Shown here piece after piece: positions 55,333 through 63,506 of a stretch of DNA of 64,000 nt. Numbering within the stretch: the first letter of the stretch is position 1; every line of letters starts with the position of its first letter. Below the pieces are notes generated by a model. That model was not told the origin of the DNA and searched no databases. It saw nothing but the letters and a program-made list of their open reading frames with translations. The translations under genes were made by a program, and so were the position numbers. The stretch is from Stenotrophomonas rhizophila. Its GTDB lineage: Bacteria; Pseudomonadota; Gammaproteobacteria; Xanthomonadales; Xanthomonadaceae. The stretch is from NCBI RefSeq assembly GCF_003651185.1, contig NZ_RCDC01000007.1, forward strand, positions 186,001 to 250,000, written 5' to 3'.

Positions 55333-57555
55333 GTGAGCCGGTTCGCCACTTCGATGCTGAAGATGATCTGCCTGACCGTTGCCCTCGGGGCGGCGATGGG
55401 GTCCACCGCACGTGCGGCCGACCTGGACTTCGACGGCTGCCATACGCGCGCCGAGACCGCCGCCGAAGGTGGCTACCGTCTGCACGCGCCGCAGGGCGAG
55501 GTGCGCGTCAGTGCGCAGCCGATGCGCAGCGAAACCGGCAGTGTGCTGTTCGATGCGCTGTTCGGGTTGGCCCAGCAGGAGATGGAGGCCGACCGCGTCG
55601 ATGCGATCCGCGACCCCGCCTTCAATCACGGCAAGCCGGTTCCTTGTGCCTGCTTCCAGACCGGCGAACGCTGGCCCTACGTGTGGACCCGTGATGTGAG
55701 CTTCGCCGCCGATCTGGCGCTGTCGCGTCTGGATCCCGTACGCACGCGCCAGTCGCTGCAGTTCAAACTGTCCACCGCACGCGATGGGCATACGCCCGGC
55801 CTGTTCGTCGCCCAAGACACCGGCTCCGGCGGCAGCTGGCCGATCAGCAGCGACCGCGTGGTGTGGTTCCTGGCCGCAGGTGGGCTGCTGGATGACGCGG
55901 CATTTGCCGACCAGGTCTGGCAGGCACTGCAGGCCACTCTGGCGCAGGATCGCGAGGCGGTGTTCGATGCGCGGGTCGGGCTGTATCGCGGTGAGACCTC
56001 GTTCCTGGATTGGCGCGAGCAGACCTACCCGGACTGGACCCGCGAGGATGTGCGCTTCATCGGCGAGTCCTTCGCGCTGTCCACCAACGTGCTGCATTAC
56101 CAGGCGCTGCGACTGGCCGAGCAGCTGGCACGCCAGCACGGCGACGCGCGCGCCACCACCTACGGCCAATGGGCCGATGCGCTGGCCCGCCAGGTCGACA
56201 CACGCTTCTGGCGCGAGGATGCCGGTCAGTACATGAGCTACATCGGCGAGGCGGCGCACCCGGTGCCGTACGCCAAGTACGACCTGCTCGCGCTCTCGCT
56301 GGGCGTGCTGGCCGATGTGTTCCCGGCCGATCGCGCACGCCGCGCGCTGGCGAACTACCCGGCCGTGGCCGGTGGCAGCCCGGTCGTCTGGCCGCAGGAA
56401 GCGCAGCAGCCGATCTACCACAACCGCGGCATCTGGCCCTTCGTCAGCGCGTACTCGCTGCGGGCAGCCCGCCGGTTGGATGATGCCCCGCGCATCGCCA
56501 TGGAGATCGAGTCGCTGATGCGCGGCACCGCGCTGGCCGGCTCCAACATGGAGAACTACGAGATGCGCACGCTGGCGGTGCATGTCGATGAAGGCGTGCT
56601 CAGCGGCCCGGTGGTCAATTCGCCGCGGCAGCTGTGGTCGGTGGCCGGGTACCTCTCGATGGTGCTGGAAGGGGTGTTCGGCGTGGAAGACGATGGCCGC
56701 ATCGCGCCGAAGCTGCCGGTGTCGCTGGTGCCGACGCTGTTCGGTGAGCAAGACCGCATCCGCCTGGACGACGGCAAGCAGCATTACGTGCTGGTGCGAC
56801 CGAAGCAGCTTGCCGGCGAGCTGCTGGTGGCGGGTGACATCCAGCGCGATGGCAGCATCACCACGGTGCAGCTGGTGCCGTTGCATGCCACGGGCGCGAC
56901 GCCATCACCAGCGATCCTGCGTCCCTCGGCGGTGTTCGCCCCGGCCACCCCCGCTGCCCCGGTGCCGCGTGAAACGACGGCAGGCTGGCAGATCACGGTG
57001 CCCGCCGGGCACGTGCTGTGGCGCGACGGCCAGACGCTGACGCCCACACGGGGTGTCGCCACGATTGCCAGGGACGGTGCCAGTCACTGCCTGAGCCTGA
57101 CCCGCCGGGAGGGCACTCTGGAATCGCTGCACAGCCCGATGACCTGCATCGGCCCGCAGCAGGTGCTGGCCGGCGACAGGCACTGGCAGTGGACCGCACC
57201 GACCGCCGGCCGCTGGCGTGCACGCCTGCGCTACGACAACCCGAACGGCCCGATCAACACCGGTGTGACCGCAGCGGTGAAGGCGCTGGTGCTGCAATGC
57301 GAGGGTCAACCGGAGCAGCGCCGCCCCATCGTGATGCCGCACAGCGTGGGCGAACAGGACTCCACGGCGGTTGAATTCGAGCTACCGGCACGCGCCTGCC
57401 GCATCACGTTGGACGAGGGCTTCAACATGAGCGCGTTGACCCACTTCGCGCAGTACAACGGCGGCAAGGGCGGCAGTGAGGGCGTGCTCAATCAAGCCCG
57501 CGTGTCCGCGCTGACCCTGATGCCGGTCGCGGCCTCGACGGAGCCGCGCCGATGA
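55333..57555 (+). CDS. Exported six-hairpin glycosidase (glucoamylase/debranching-like)
   Basis: A 740-residue protein from a GTG start, preceded by a GGGAGGGAGG Shine-Dalgarno; the N-terminus then has a signal peptide ending ARAAD. An (alpha/alpha)6 barrel is indicated by RWPYVWTRDVSFAADLALS, REDVRFIGESFALSTNVLHY and HNRGIWPFVSAYSLRAAR, with candidate acids in WTRD and SNMENYEMRT. A C-terminal beta domain (about 600-740) has the look of a carbohydrate-binding module. The likely job is releasing glucose or debranching starch oligomers in the periplasm. The exact GH family is not certain. Confidence 0.82.
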   Translation: MSRFATSMLKMICLTVALGAAMGSTARAADLDFDGCHTRAETAAEGGYRLHAPQGEVRVSAQPMRSETGSVLFDALFGLAQQEMEADRVDAIRDPAFNHGKPVPCACFQTGERWPYVWTRDVSFAADLALSRLDPVRTRQSLQFKLSTARDGHTPGLFVAQDTGSGGSWPISSDRVVWFLAAGGLLDDAAFADQVWQALQATLAQDREAVFDARVGLYRGETSFLDWREQTYPDWTREDVRFIGESFALSTNVLHYQALRLAEQLARQHGDARATTYGQWADALARQVDTRFWREDAGQYMSYIGEAAHPVPYAKYDLLALSLGVLADVFPADRARRALANYPAVAGGSPVVWPQEAQQPIYHNRGIWPFVSAYSLRAARRLDDAPRIAMEIESLMRGTALAGSNMENYEMRTLAVHVDEGVLSGPVVNSPRQLWSVAGYLSMVLEGVFGVEDDGRIAPKLPVSLVPTLFGEQDRIRLDDGKQHYVLVRPKQLAGELLVAGDIQRDGSITTVQLVPLHATGATPSPAILRPSAVFAPATPAAPVPRETTAGWQITVPAGHVLWRDGQTLTPTRGVATIARDGASHCLSLTRREGTLESLHSPMTCIGPQQVLAGDRHWQWTAPTAGRWRARLRYDNPNGPINTGVTAAVKALVLQCEGQPEQRRPIVMPHSVGEQDSTAVEFELPARACRITLDEGFNMSALTHFAQYNGGKGGSEGVLNQARVSALTLMPVAASTEPRR

Positions 57556-59039
57556 GCCGGTCGCCCAAACCAACGCTGTCGTTCTGGCAGATCTGGAACA
57601 TGTGCTTCGGCTTCCTCGGCATCCAGTTCGGCTTCGCCCTGCAGAACGCCAATGCCAGCCGCATCTTCGAGACGCTCGGCGCGCCGATGGATGCGGTGCC
57701 TGGGCTGTGGATCGCCGCGCCATTGACCGGCCTGCTGGTGCAGCCGGTGATCGGCTACCTGTCCGACCGCACCTGGACGCGCTGGGGCCGCCGCCGCCCG
57801 TTCTTCATGATCGGTGCGGTGCTGACCACGCTCGCCCTGCTGGTGATGCCGAACTCGCCGACGCTGTGGATCGCCGCGGGTACGCTGTGGGTACTGGATG
57901 CCTCGATCAACGTATCGATGGAGCCGTTCCGCGCGTTCGTCGGCGATCAGCTGGCTCCACGGCAACGGCCGACCGGCTTTGCGATGCAGAGCTTCTTCAT
58001 CGGCATCGGTGCGATCGTCGCCAGCTTCCTGCCTTTCATCCTGGCCCAGTTCGGCGTGGCCAACACAGCGGCCGCGGGGCAGGTGCCCGATACCGTGCGC
58101 TACGCGTTCTACTTCGGGGCCGCGGTACTGCTCGCGGCGATCACCTGGACGGTGGTCAGCACCCGGGAATACTCACCGGCCGAGCTGGCCAGCTTCGATG
58201 ATGCCGAGCCGTCCGCGGTGCACCAGAGTGCGCGCGTGGCCGGACCGCCGCCGTGGGCGCAGATCGGCGGCTGGGTGGCGGTGGGCATCGTGTTGGCCGC
58301 CGCCATCGCGGCGCGGCAGGGTGACCGCATGCTGTATGTGCTGGCTGGCCTGTGCATCGCCTATGGCGTACTGCTGGGGGTGGCGCGCTGTGTGCCCGGG
58401 GCGAACATGCTGGCCACCATCGTCGACGACCTGCGTGCGATGCCGCGCACCATGCGTCGCTTGGCCTGGGTGCAGTTCTTCTCGTGGTTCGCGCTGTTCG
58501 CGATGTGGATCTACACCACTGCCGCCGTCGCCGGCACCCATTTTGGCTCCACCGATACTGCGTCGGCCGCCTACAACGAGGGGGCCAACTGGGTCGGCGT
58601 GCTGTTCGGTGCCTACAACGGCTTCGCGGCGCTGGCCGCATTGCTGATCCCGGTGATGGTGCGCGCACTGGGCCTGCGCTGGAGCCACTTGGTCAATCTG
58701 TGGCTGGGCGGCCTGGGACTGATCTCGATGCTGTTCATCCGTGATCCGCACTGGCTGCTGCTGTCCATGGTCGGCGTTGGCTTCGCCTGGGCCTCGATCC
58801 TGTCGCTGCCGTATGCGCTGCTGTCGGACAGCGTGCCGGCGGCCAAGATGGGCATCTACATGGGCCTGTTCAATTTCTTCATCGTGATCCCGCAGCTGGT
58901 CGCGGCCAGTGCGCTCGGCTTCCTGCTGCGCACCTGGCTGGGCGGCGATCCGATGCACGTGCTCGCCCTCGGGGGCGGCAGCCTGCTGCTGGCCGGTCTA
59001 TGCGTGCTGTATGTGCCATCCCAACAGGAGGTTGTCTGA
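57552..59039 (+). CDS. MFS sugar:cation symporter, probable maltose/maltodextrin transporter
   Basis: A 495-residue, 12-helix inner-membrane transporter of the GPH/SUT-like MFS group. The loop 2-3 signature is SDRTWTRWGRRRPFFMIG (about 74-91), with the family-like DASINVSMEPFRAFVGDQL near 116-134. It overlaps the six-hairpin gene by four bases and the exported amylase by one base, so all three are co-expressed. It should import maltose or short glucans for the cytosolic GH13 glucosidase. Confidence 0.92.
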   Translation: MSRSPKPTLSFWQIWNMCFGFLGIQFGFALQNANASRIFETLGAPMDAVPGLWIAAPLTGLLVQPVIGYLSDRTWTRWGRRRPFFMIGAVLTTLALLVMPNSPTLWIAAGTLWVLDASINVSMEPFRAFVGDQLAPRQRPTGFAMQSFFIGIGAIVASFLPFILAQFGVANTAAAGQVPDTVRYAFYFGAAVLLAAITWTVVSTREYSPAELASFDDAEPSAVHQSARVAGPPPWAQIGGWVAVGIVLAAAIAARQGDRMLYVLAGLCIAYGVLLGVARCVPGANMLATIVDDLRAMPRTMRRLAWVQFFSWFALFAMWIYTTAAVAGTHFGSTDTASAAYNEGANWVGVLFGAYNGFAALAALLIPVMVRALGLRWSHLVNLWLGGLGLISMLFIRDPHWLLLSMVGVGFAWASILSLPYALLSDSVPAAKMGIYMGLFNFFIVIPQLVAASALGFLLRTWLGGDPMHVLALGGGSLLLAGLCVLYVPSQQEVV

Positions 59040-60760
59040 TGTTCCGGTATTCGTCGTTGTCGCTGGCCCTGTCATTCGCGCTGTCCGCCAGTCCCGCCCT
59101 GGCCATCGAACGCCCGGACTATGTCGGCACGCGTGAGCCGTTCGCCAGCCAGGCGGTCTACTTCGTGGTTACCGACCGCTTCGTCAACGGCGATCCGTCC
59201 AACGATCACCGCGATCAGGGCGGCGCGCATCCCACCTTCGATATCCCGGTGCCCTGCCCGGACAAGGTGGATGGCAACATCGGCTACCTCGGCGGTGACT
59301 TCAAGGGCGTGCTCGACAACGCCGCGTACATCCGCAATCTGGGCTTCGGCGCGGTGTGGATCACCCCGATCATCGACAACCCGGACCAGGCCTTCACCGG
59401 CAGCAAGCCGATCAGCTGCACCAGCACGCTGACCGACCGCGGCAAGACCGGCTATCACGGCTACTGGGGCGTCAACTTCTATACGCTCGACGAGCATCTA
59501 CCGAGCAGGGACCTGGACTTCGCCGCGTTCACCCGCGGCCTGCATGCCGCTGACCTGAAGGTAGTGCTGGATATCGTCGGCAACCATGGCTCGCCCGCGT
59601 GGACGATGCCGGTGGCGCAGCCGCAGTTCGGCCAGATATTCGACAAGGACGGCACGTTGATCGCCGATCACCAGAACCTGCCCCCGCAGCAGTTGGATCC
59701 GGTCCATAACCCGCTGCATGCCTTCTACAACAGCATCGGCCCTGTCGACGGGAAGAACGGCTCGATCTTCGATGGCAACCTGGCCGAGCTGTCCGACTTC
59801 AACGAGCACAACCCGGCGGTGATGGACTACCTGGTGGGCGCCTACCTGCAGTGGACGGCGCAGGGTGTGGATGCGCTGCGCATCGACACCATCGGCTGGC
59901 TGCCGCACCCGTGGTGGCATGCCTTCGTCAACCGCATCCGTGCCGAGCATCCCGGCATGTTCATGTTCGGCGAAGCGTTTGACTACGACGCCAGCAAGAT
60001 CGCCGAGCACACCTGGCCGGCCAACGCGAATGTCAGCGTGCTGGACTTTCCGCTGCGTGGCGCACTGTCGTCCGTGTTCGGCAAAGAACAGAAAGGCTTT
60101 GAAATCCTGGCAGAGCCGCTGCACCTGCTCGATGGGCCGTATGCGAATCCGTACGAGCTGATGAGCTTCTACGACAACCACGATATGGCCCGGCTGGACG
60201 CGAACGATGCCGGGTTCATCGACGCCCACAACTGGCTGTTCACCGCACGCGGCATTCCGGTGATCTATTACGGCTCGGAAACCGGCTTCATGCGCAGCCG
60301 CGCCGAGCATGCCGGCAACCGCGCCTACTTCGGCCAGGCGCGCGTCGACGACGCGCCGAACAGCCCGATCTACGCGCCGCTGCAGCGCATCGCCAAACTG
60401 CGTGAGGCCACACCCGCCCTGCAGCGCGGTCTGCAGGTCAACGAGCGGCTGCAGGGCGATGAAGCGGCGTTCTTCCGCGTGCTGCAGCAAGGCGATACCG
60501 CCCAGACCGCGCTGGTGCTGCTCAACAAGGGCGACACCGCCCGCACCCTTGAGGTGCGCCGCTATCTGCAGGCCGGGACTTGGCGCGACGCGCTGGACGG
60601 CGCCAACCAGACGGTCAAGGGATCACTGAAGGCCGAGGTGCCTGCGCATGGCGTGCGCGTATTCGTGCTGGATGCCCAGGTCGAACAGGCCGCGCTGCAG
60701 GCCCGGTTGAAGGCGGCGGTCGACGATCAGCAGGCACGCACCAAGCGCCTGGCGAAGTAG
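59039..60760 (+). CDS. Exported GH13 alpha-amylase/cyclomaltodextrinase-like enzyme
   Basis: A 573-residue GH13 enzyme with a signal peptide (about 1-22, ending ALAI). Catalytic residues: nucleophile Asp283 in ALRIDTIGW, acid/base Glu312 in MFGEAFD, and Asp382 in YDNHDMAR. GYHGYWGVNFYTLDEHL and the N-terminal YFVVTDRFVNGDPSND match CGTase/maltogenic-type amylases. It probably cleaves maltodextrins or cyclodextrins in the periplasm. Its ATG overlaps the transporter stop. Confidence 0.92.
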   Translation: MFRYSSLSLALSFALSASPALAIERPDYVGTREPFASQAVYFVVTDRFVNGDPSNDHRDQGGAHPTFDIPVPCPDKVDGNIGYLGGDFKGVLDNAAYIRNLGFGAVWITPIIDNPDQAFTGSKPISCTSTLTDRGKTGYHGYWGVNFYTLDEHLPSRDLDFAAFTRGLHAADLKVVLDIVGNHGSPAWTMPVAQPQFGQIFDKDGTLIADHQNLPPQQLDPVHNPLHAFYNSIGPVDGKNGSIFDGNLAELSDFNEHNPAVMDYLVGAYLQWTAQGVDALRIDTIGWLPHPWWHAFVNRIRAEHPGMFMFGEAFDYDASKIAEHTWPANANVSVLDFPLRGALSSVFGKEQKGFEILAEPLHLLDGPYANPYELMSFYDNHDMARLDANDAGFIDAHNWLFTARGIPVIYYGSETGFMRSRAEHAGNRAYFGQARVDDAPNSPIYAPLQRIAKLREATPALQRGLQVNERLQGDEAAFFRVLQQGDTAQTALVLLNKGDTARTLEVRRYLQAGTWRDALDGANQTVKGSLKAEVPAHGVRVFVLDAQVEQAALQARLKAAVDDQQARTKRLAK

Positions 60761-60851
60761 CCAGATGATGCCCGGCCTGCCGTTCGCGGTGGGCCGGGCA
60801 CTACAATCGGGCTCGCGATCGCGCAAGGCGATCCTTTCGAGTACGTTCTCC

Positions 60852-61349
60852 ATGTCACGCCTGTCCCTGCGCCCCGCGACGCCCGACGACGCCGAGCGCC
60901 TGTTCCACCTGATGCAGTTCTACTACTTCGAGGCGTCGGCCTGGAGCGGAGAAGAAGTTCGCCCTGATGGTCTGTTCGACTGTGACCGGCGCGATGTCGA
61001 GGCCTCGCTGCGCGACGATCCACAGTGGGCGCGGTTGTTGTTCGTCGACGAGGCACTCGCCGGCTTCGTGCTGGTGGACCGGGTGGAACGGGACGGCCAC
61101 CACTATCCTGAACTGGCCGATCTCTTCGTGCTTCCCAAGTACCGGCGGCAAGGCCTGGCGGCCTACGTGGTCAACGCACTGGTGCGCCCCGGCGAGGGGC
61201 AATGGCTGCTCGCAGTGTTCCGCGGCGACGTGGCTGCGCATGCCCACTGGCTGCGGACCCTGCCGCGTCTTGGCCTGCCGCATGTCGCGCTGGCCGAGGA
61301 TGACCCGCGGTTCCACCTCTACCTGATCGGCGGTCCACCGCGCCCGTAA
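60852..61349 (+). CDS. GNAT family N-acetyltransferase
   Basis: A 165-residue acyltransferase with the CoA-binding motif KYRRQGLAAYVV (about 101-112) and preceding DLFVLP strand. Acceptor unknown. The start MSRLSLRPATPDDAERLF aligns with the family; the upstream in-frame extension was rejected. It lies 91 bases after the amylase and may be a separate unit. Confidence 0.9.
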   Translation: MSRLSLRPATPDDAERLFHLMQFYYFEASAWSGEEVRPDGLFDCDRRDVEASLRDDPQWARLLFVDEALAGFVLVDRVERDGHHYPELADLFVLPKYRRQGLAAYVVNALVRPGEGQWLLAVFRGDVAAHAHWLRTLPRLGLPHVALAEDDPRFHLYLIGGPPRP

Positions 61350-61367
61350 TGCCGGCCGCTGGCCGGC
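61346..61367 (+). repeat. GTAA-headed hairpin, variant SMAG unit
   Basis: GTAA (overlapping the TAA stop of the GNAT gene) is followed by GCCGGCC / GGCCGGC around GCT, the stem found in the GTAG pair at 52943. The head differs by one base. Probable transcript end. Confidence 0.6.
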
Positions 61368-61420
61368 TCTCCACAGCCCCGGCGGTACACTAGCGGCCCC
61401 CACCCATACCCCTGCATTCC

Positions 61421-61813
61421 ATGAACGATGCCGCCCCCCAGACCCCGATCGAAACGCTGCTCAAGACCGCGATGGATGGTCAGCTGCCGATCGGCCTGTT
61501 CATGAAGGCATTCGTGGCGTCCGAAGTGGTGCTGCTCACCGGCAGCCTGGTGACGCCGGATGGCAGCGGTTTCGATCCGCTGCTGTTCGATAAGCAGGGC
61601 GTGTTGCACGTGTCCGTGTTCACCGATATGAGCCGCGTCGGTTTCCACAGCCAGCAGGCCCCCCACACCATCCGCATGCTGATGCTGGAGGTGCTAAAGC
61701 GCGTCCCCGGCGGCTACGGCGTGGTGATCAATCCGGGGACATCGCTGGGCTTTGAAATCTCGCCGTCCGGCGTCGGCGAAATCCTCAAGGACTTCGCCGA
61801 CGGCCCGCGCTGA
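61421..61813 (+). CDS. SseB-like N-terminal-domain protein
   Basis: A 130-residue soluble protein. PIETLLKTAMDGQLPIGLFM at the N-terminus and GVVINPGTSLGFEISPSGVG near the C-terminus match the SseB N-terminal domain found in small bacterial proteins of unknown function. Its 3' end abuts an aminopeptidase gene fragment on the other strand. Confidence 0.8.
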   Translation: MNDAAPQTPIETLLKTAMDGQLPIGLFMKAFVASEVVLLTGSLVTPDGSGFDPLLFDKQGVLHVSVFTDMSRVGFHSQQAPHTIRMLMLEVLKRVPGGYGVVINPGTSLGFEISPSGVGEILKDFADGPR

Positions 61814-61821
61814 AGCTGCGT

Positions 61822-62019
61822 TAAAGTGACGTCGTACGTTGCATCGGCACGCTTCTGCGCGCTCGCGGTCAGGACGCGGTTGTCGTAGAAGCTGATTCTC
61901 TCGAACAGGTCCGTCACCCGCTGCTGGCGGTCGGCCGGCGTTTCGGCGCGGATGTAGGCGAGCAGTTCGGTGGAGGTGGTGTAGGGCAGTTGCTGGAAGC
62001 CCTTGGGTGCTTCTGGACG
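61822..62019 (-). pseudogene. C-terminal fragment of an M1-family aminopeptidase gene
   Basis: About 66 codons in the minus frame read PEAPKGFQQLPYTTSTELLA, then ISFYDNRVL and ADATYDVTL. This looks like the C-terminal end of the large membrane M1 aminopeptidases (ABC-permease/M1 type) of Xanthomonadaceae. There is no start and no catalytic HEXXH domain, and similarity stops where the SseB gene begins. It overlaps the anti-sigma 3' end in another frame, so the two were joined by deletion or recombination. Confidence 0.6.
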
Positions 62020-62417
62020 CGTGTGCGCCAGCGACCGGCCAGCCATGACACGCCCACGCAGCCTGCGACCACCAGCAGCCAGCCGGATGCCGTTGGCCCG
62101 GCGCTCTGCTTGATCGCGCCCCACCACGCCGGGCCGAACATCGCCCCGATGGCCAGGACGGCGAGTGCCAACAAGGCAAGCAATACCCGTGACACCCAAC
62201 GCTCGATACCGGCGTCATGCCGGGCAATGCGCAGCGTGACCTCACGGGCGAAGCGCATCGGCGGCCCACTCTGCGGTGCGGAGGCAATGGCCTGGGCGAT
62301 GCGCAGATAGTCGGCGGCGTCCGGCGCAGCACGCTGGCCACTCAGCGCCGCGCGCAGGCCACGTTCCTGGGCCTGCCATTCCTCGGGGTCGATACGGGGA
62401 TCATCTGCGGTGCTCAT
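61914..62417 (-). CDS. Membrane-anchored probable anti-sigma factor, aberrant C-terminus
   Basis: A 167-residue protein. A soluble N-terminus (1-75) is followed by two helices (about 77-97 and 111-128). It overlaps the ECF sigma gene by four bases, the normal arrangement for an anti-sigma factor holding its sigma at the membrane. From about residue 135 the sequence becomes a Ser/Pro-rich string (KHPRASSNCPTPPPPNC) that coincides with the M1-aminopeptidase fragment read out of frame. The native C-terminus has therefore probably been replaced. I see no zinc motif. Confidence 0.7.
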   Translation of the reverse strand: MSTADDPRIDPEEWQAQERGLRAALSGQRAAPDAADYLRIAQAIASAPQSGPPMRFAREVTLRIARHDAGIERWVSRVLLALLALAVLAIGAMFGPAWWGAIKQSAGPTASGWLLVVAGCVGVSWLAGRWRTRVQKHPRASSNCPTPPPPNCSPTSAPKRRPTASSG

Positions 62418-63013
62418 GCGGGCACTCCAATACGGGATTCGAGCAGCTCGCGCAGCCGTTTCCGGCTGCGGAACAGATGGCTCTTGATGGTGCCTTCGGC
62501 CAGGTCGGTCAGGATGGCGATCTCGGCGATGGAGATCTCTTCCAGATGATAGAGGGTGAGCAGCGTGCGTTGCAGCGGGGGCAGGGCATTGATCGCCGCG
62601 TGCAGGTGGGTGTTGATGTCCTGCTCGCTGGTGCGTGCTTCCAGATCGATGCCATCGCCGATCCGATCGATCAACGCGGTGCCGTCGTCGCTTACGGTGT
62701 TCTCCACCAGCGGAATGCGGCGCCGTTCCAGGTGGCGCTTGGCGATCGAATAGGCGACCTGCGCCACCCAGGATTTCAACGCGCTTTCGCCGCGGTACTG
62801 ATGCAGCGTCTGATGGATGCGCAGGAAGGCTTCCTGGCACAGTTCGCGGGTGTCGTCGGGGTGGCGGACCATGCGGTCGACCACGCGCCAGCACAGCCCT
62901 TGATACTCGCGCACCAGCTGCTCGAACGCGCCGGGCTGCCGCGACAGAATAGCGGCGACCAGTGCCCGGTCGGCGTCCAGACAGTCGGCAGGGGTGGGCG
63001 GCGGGATGCGCAT
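62414..63013 (-). CDS. ECF-type RNA polymerase sigma factor
   Basis: A 199-residue sigma factor with region 2 (about 28-95: FEQLVREYQGLCWRVVDRMV, DTRELCQEAFLRIHQTL) and region 4 (about 138-190: LPPLQRTLLTLYHLEEISIA, GTIKSHLFRSRKRLRELL). The start MRIPPPTPADC is chosen; an ATG two codons earlier is equally usable. It is coupled to the membrane gene downstream. Target promoters are unknown. Confidence 0.92.
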   Translation of the reverse strand: MRIPPPTPADCLDADRALVAAILSRQPGAFEQLVREYQGLCWRVVDRMVRHPDDTRELCQEAFLRIHQTLHQYRGESALKSWVAQVAYSIAKRHLERRRIPLVENTVSDDGTALIDRIGDGIDLEARTSEQDINTHLHAAINALPPLQRTLLTLYHLEEISIAEIAILTDLAEGTIKSHLFRSRKRLRELLESRIGVPA

Positions 63014-63125
63014 CCCCATAGGGATACGTCGAGTGCGCCATCGGTTGCAACCGTGATCCGTGCAACCCATTCCGCCCTGGCCGTATCTCAGTGGACAAGC
63101 CCCTCCTCAATGGAACGAACGCCCC

Positions 63126-63452
63126 ATGGATTACAACCTGATTCTTCCCGTCGTCCTGATCCTCGGCATCGTGTATGCCATCAAGAGCGTGGTCGATGGC
63201 CACACGCGCCGCCGGATCGTTGAAGCGCGCGGCTCGGAAGAGCTGGTGCGCTCGCTGCTGGCCGGCGATACCACCAAGCGGCGGCTGGCCTCGCTGCATT
63301 GGGGCTGCGTGTTGCTGACCCTGGCGCTGGCCTTCGGCCTGGTCGATCTGCTCGGTATCGACCGGGTCACGCCCGGCGCGATCGCCCTGCTGCTCGGTGC
63401 GACCGGGCTGGGCAACGTGGTGTACTTCGTGCTGGATCGCCGTTTGAAGTAA
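63126..63452 (+). CDS. Small two- or three-helix membrane protein
   Basis: A 108-residue protein with an N-terminal helix (about 5-20), a charged cytosolic stretch (HTRRRIVEARGSEELVRSLL) and two C-terminal helices (about 58-77 and 84-102). It resembles DUF6249-type proteins but I would not insist. It is divergent from the sigma gene, 113 bases away, and could be its target. Confidence 0.7.
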   Translation: MDYNLILPVVLILGIVYAIKSVVDGHTRRRIVEARGSEELVRSLLAGDTTKRRLASLHWGCVLLTLALAFGLVDLLGIDRVTPGAIALLLGATGLGNVVYFVLDRRLK

Positions 63453-63506
63453 GGTCGCCATCCTGCCGCCCGCGTCGCCAGCGGCTCCCCTGCAACAGGA
63501 CCTCGA

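Noticed and set aside
61714..62199. A functional small gene encoding the M1-aminopeptidase-like segment
   Set aside because: No start codon fits the similarity, the catalytic domain is absent and the frame runs into the antisense of the SseB gene; treated as a gene fragment.
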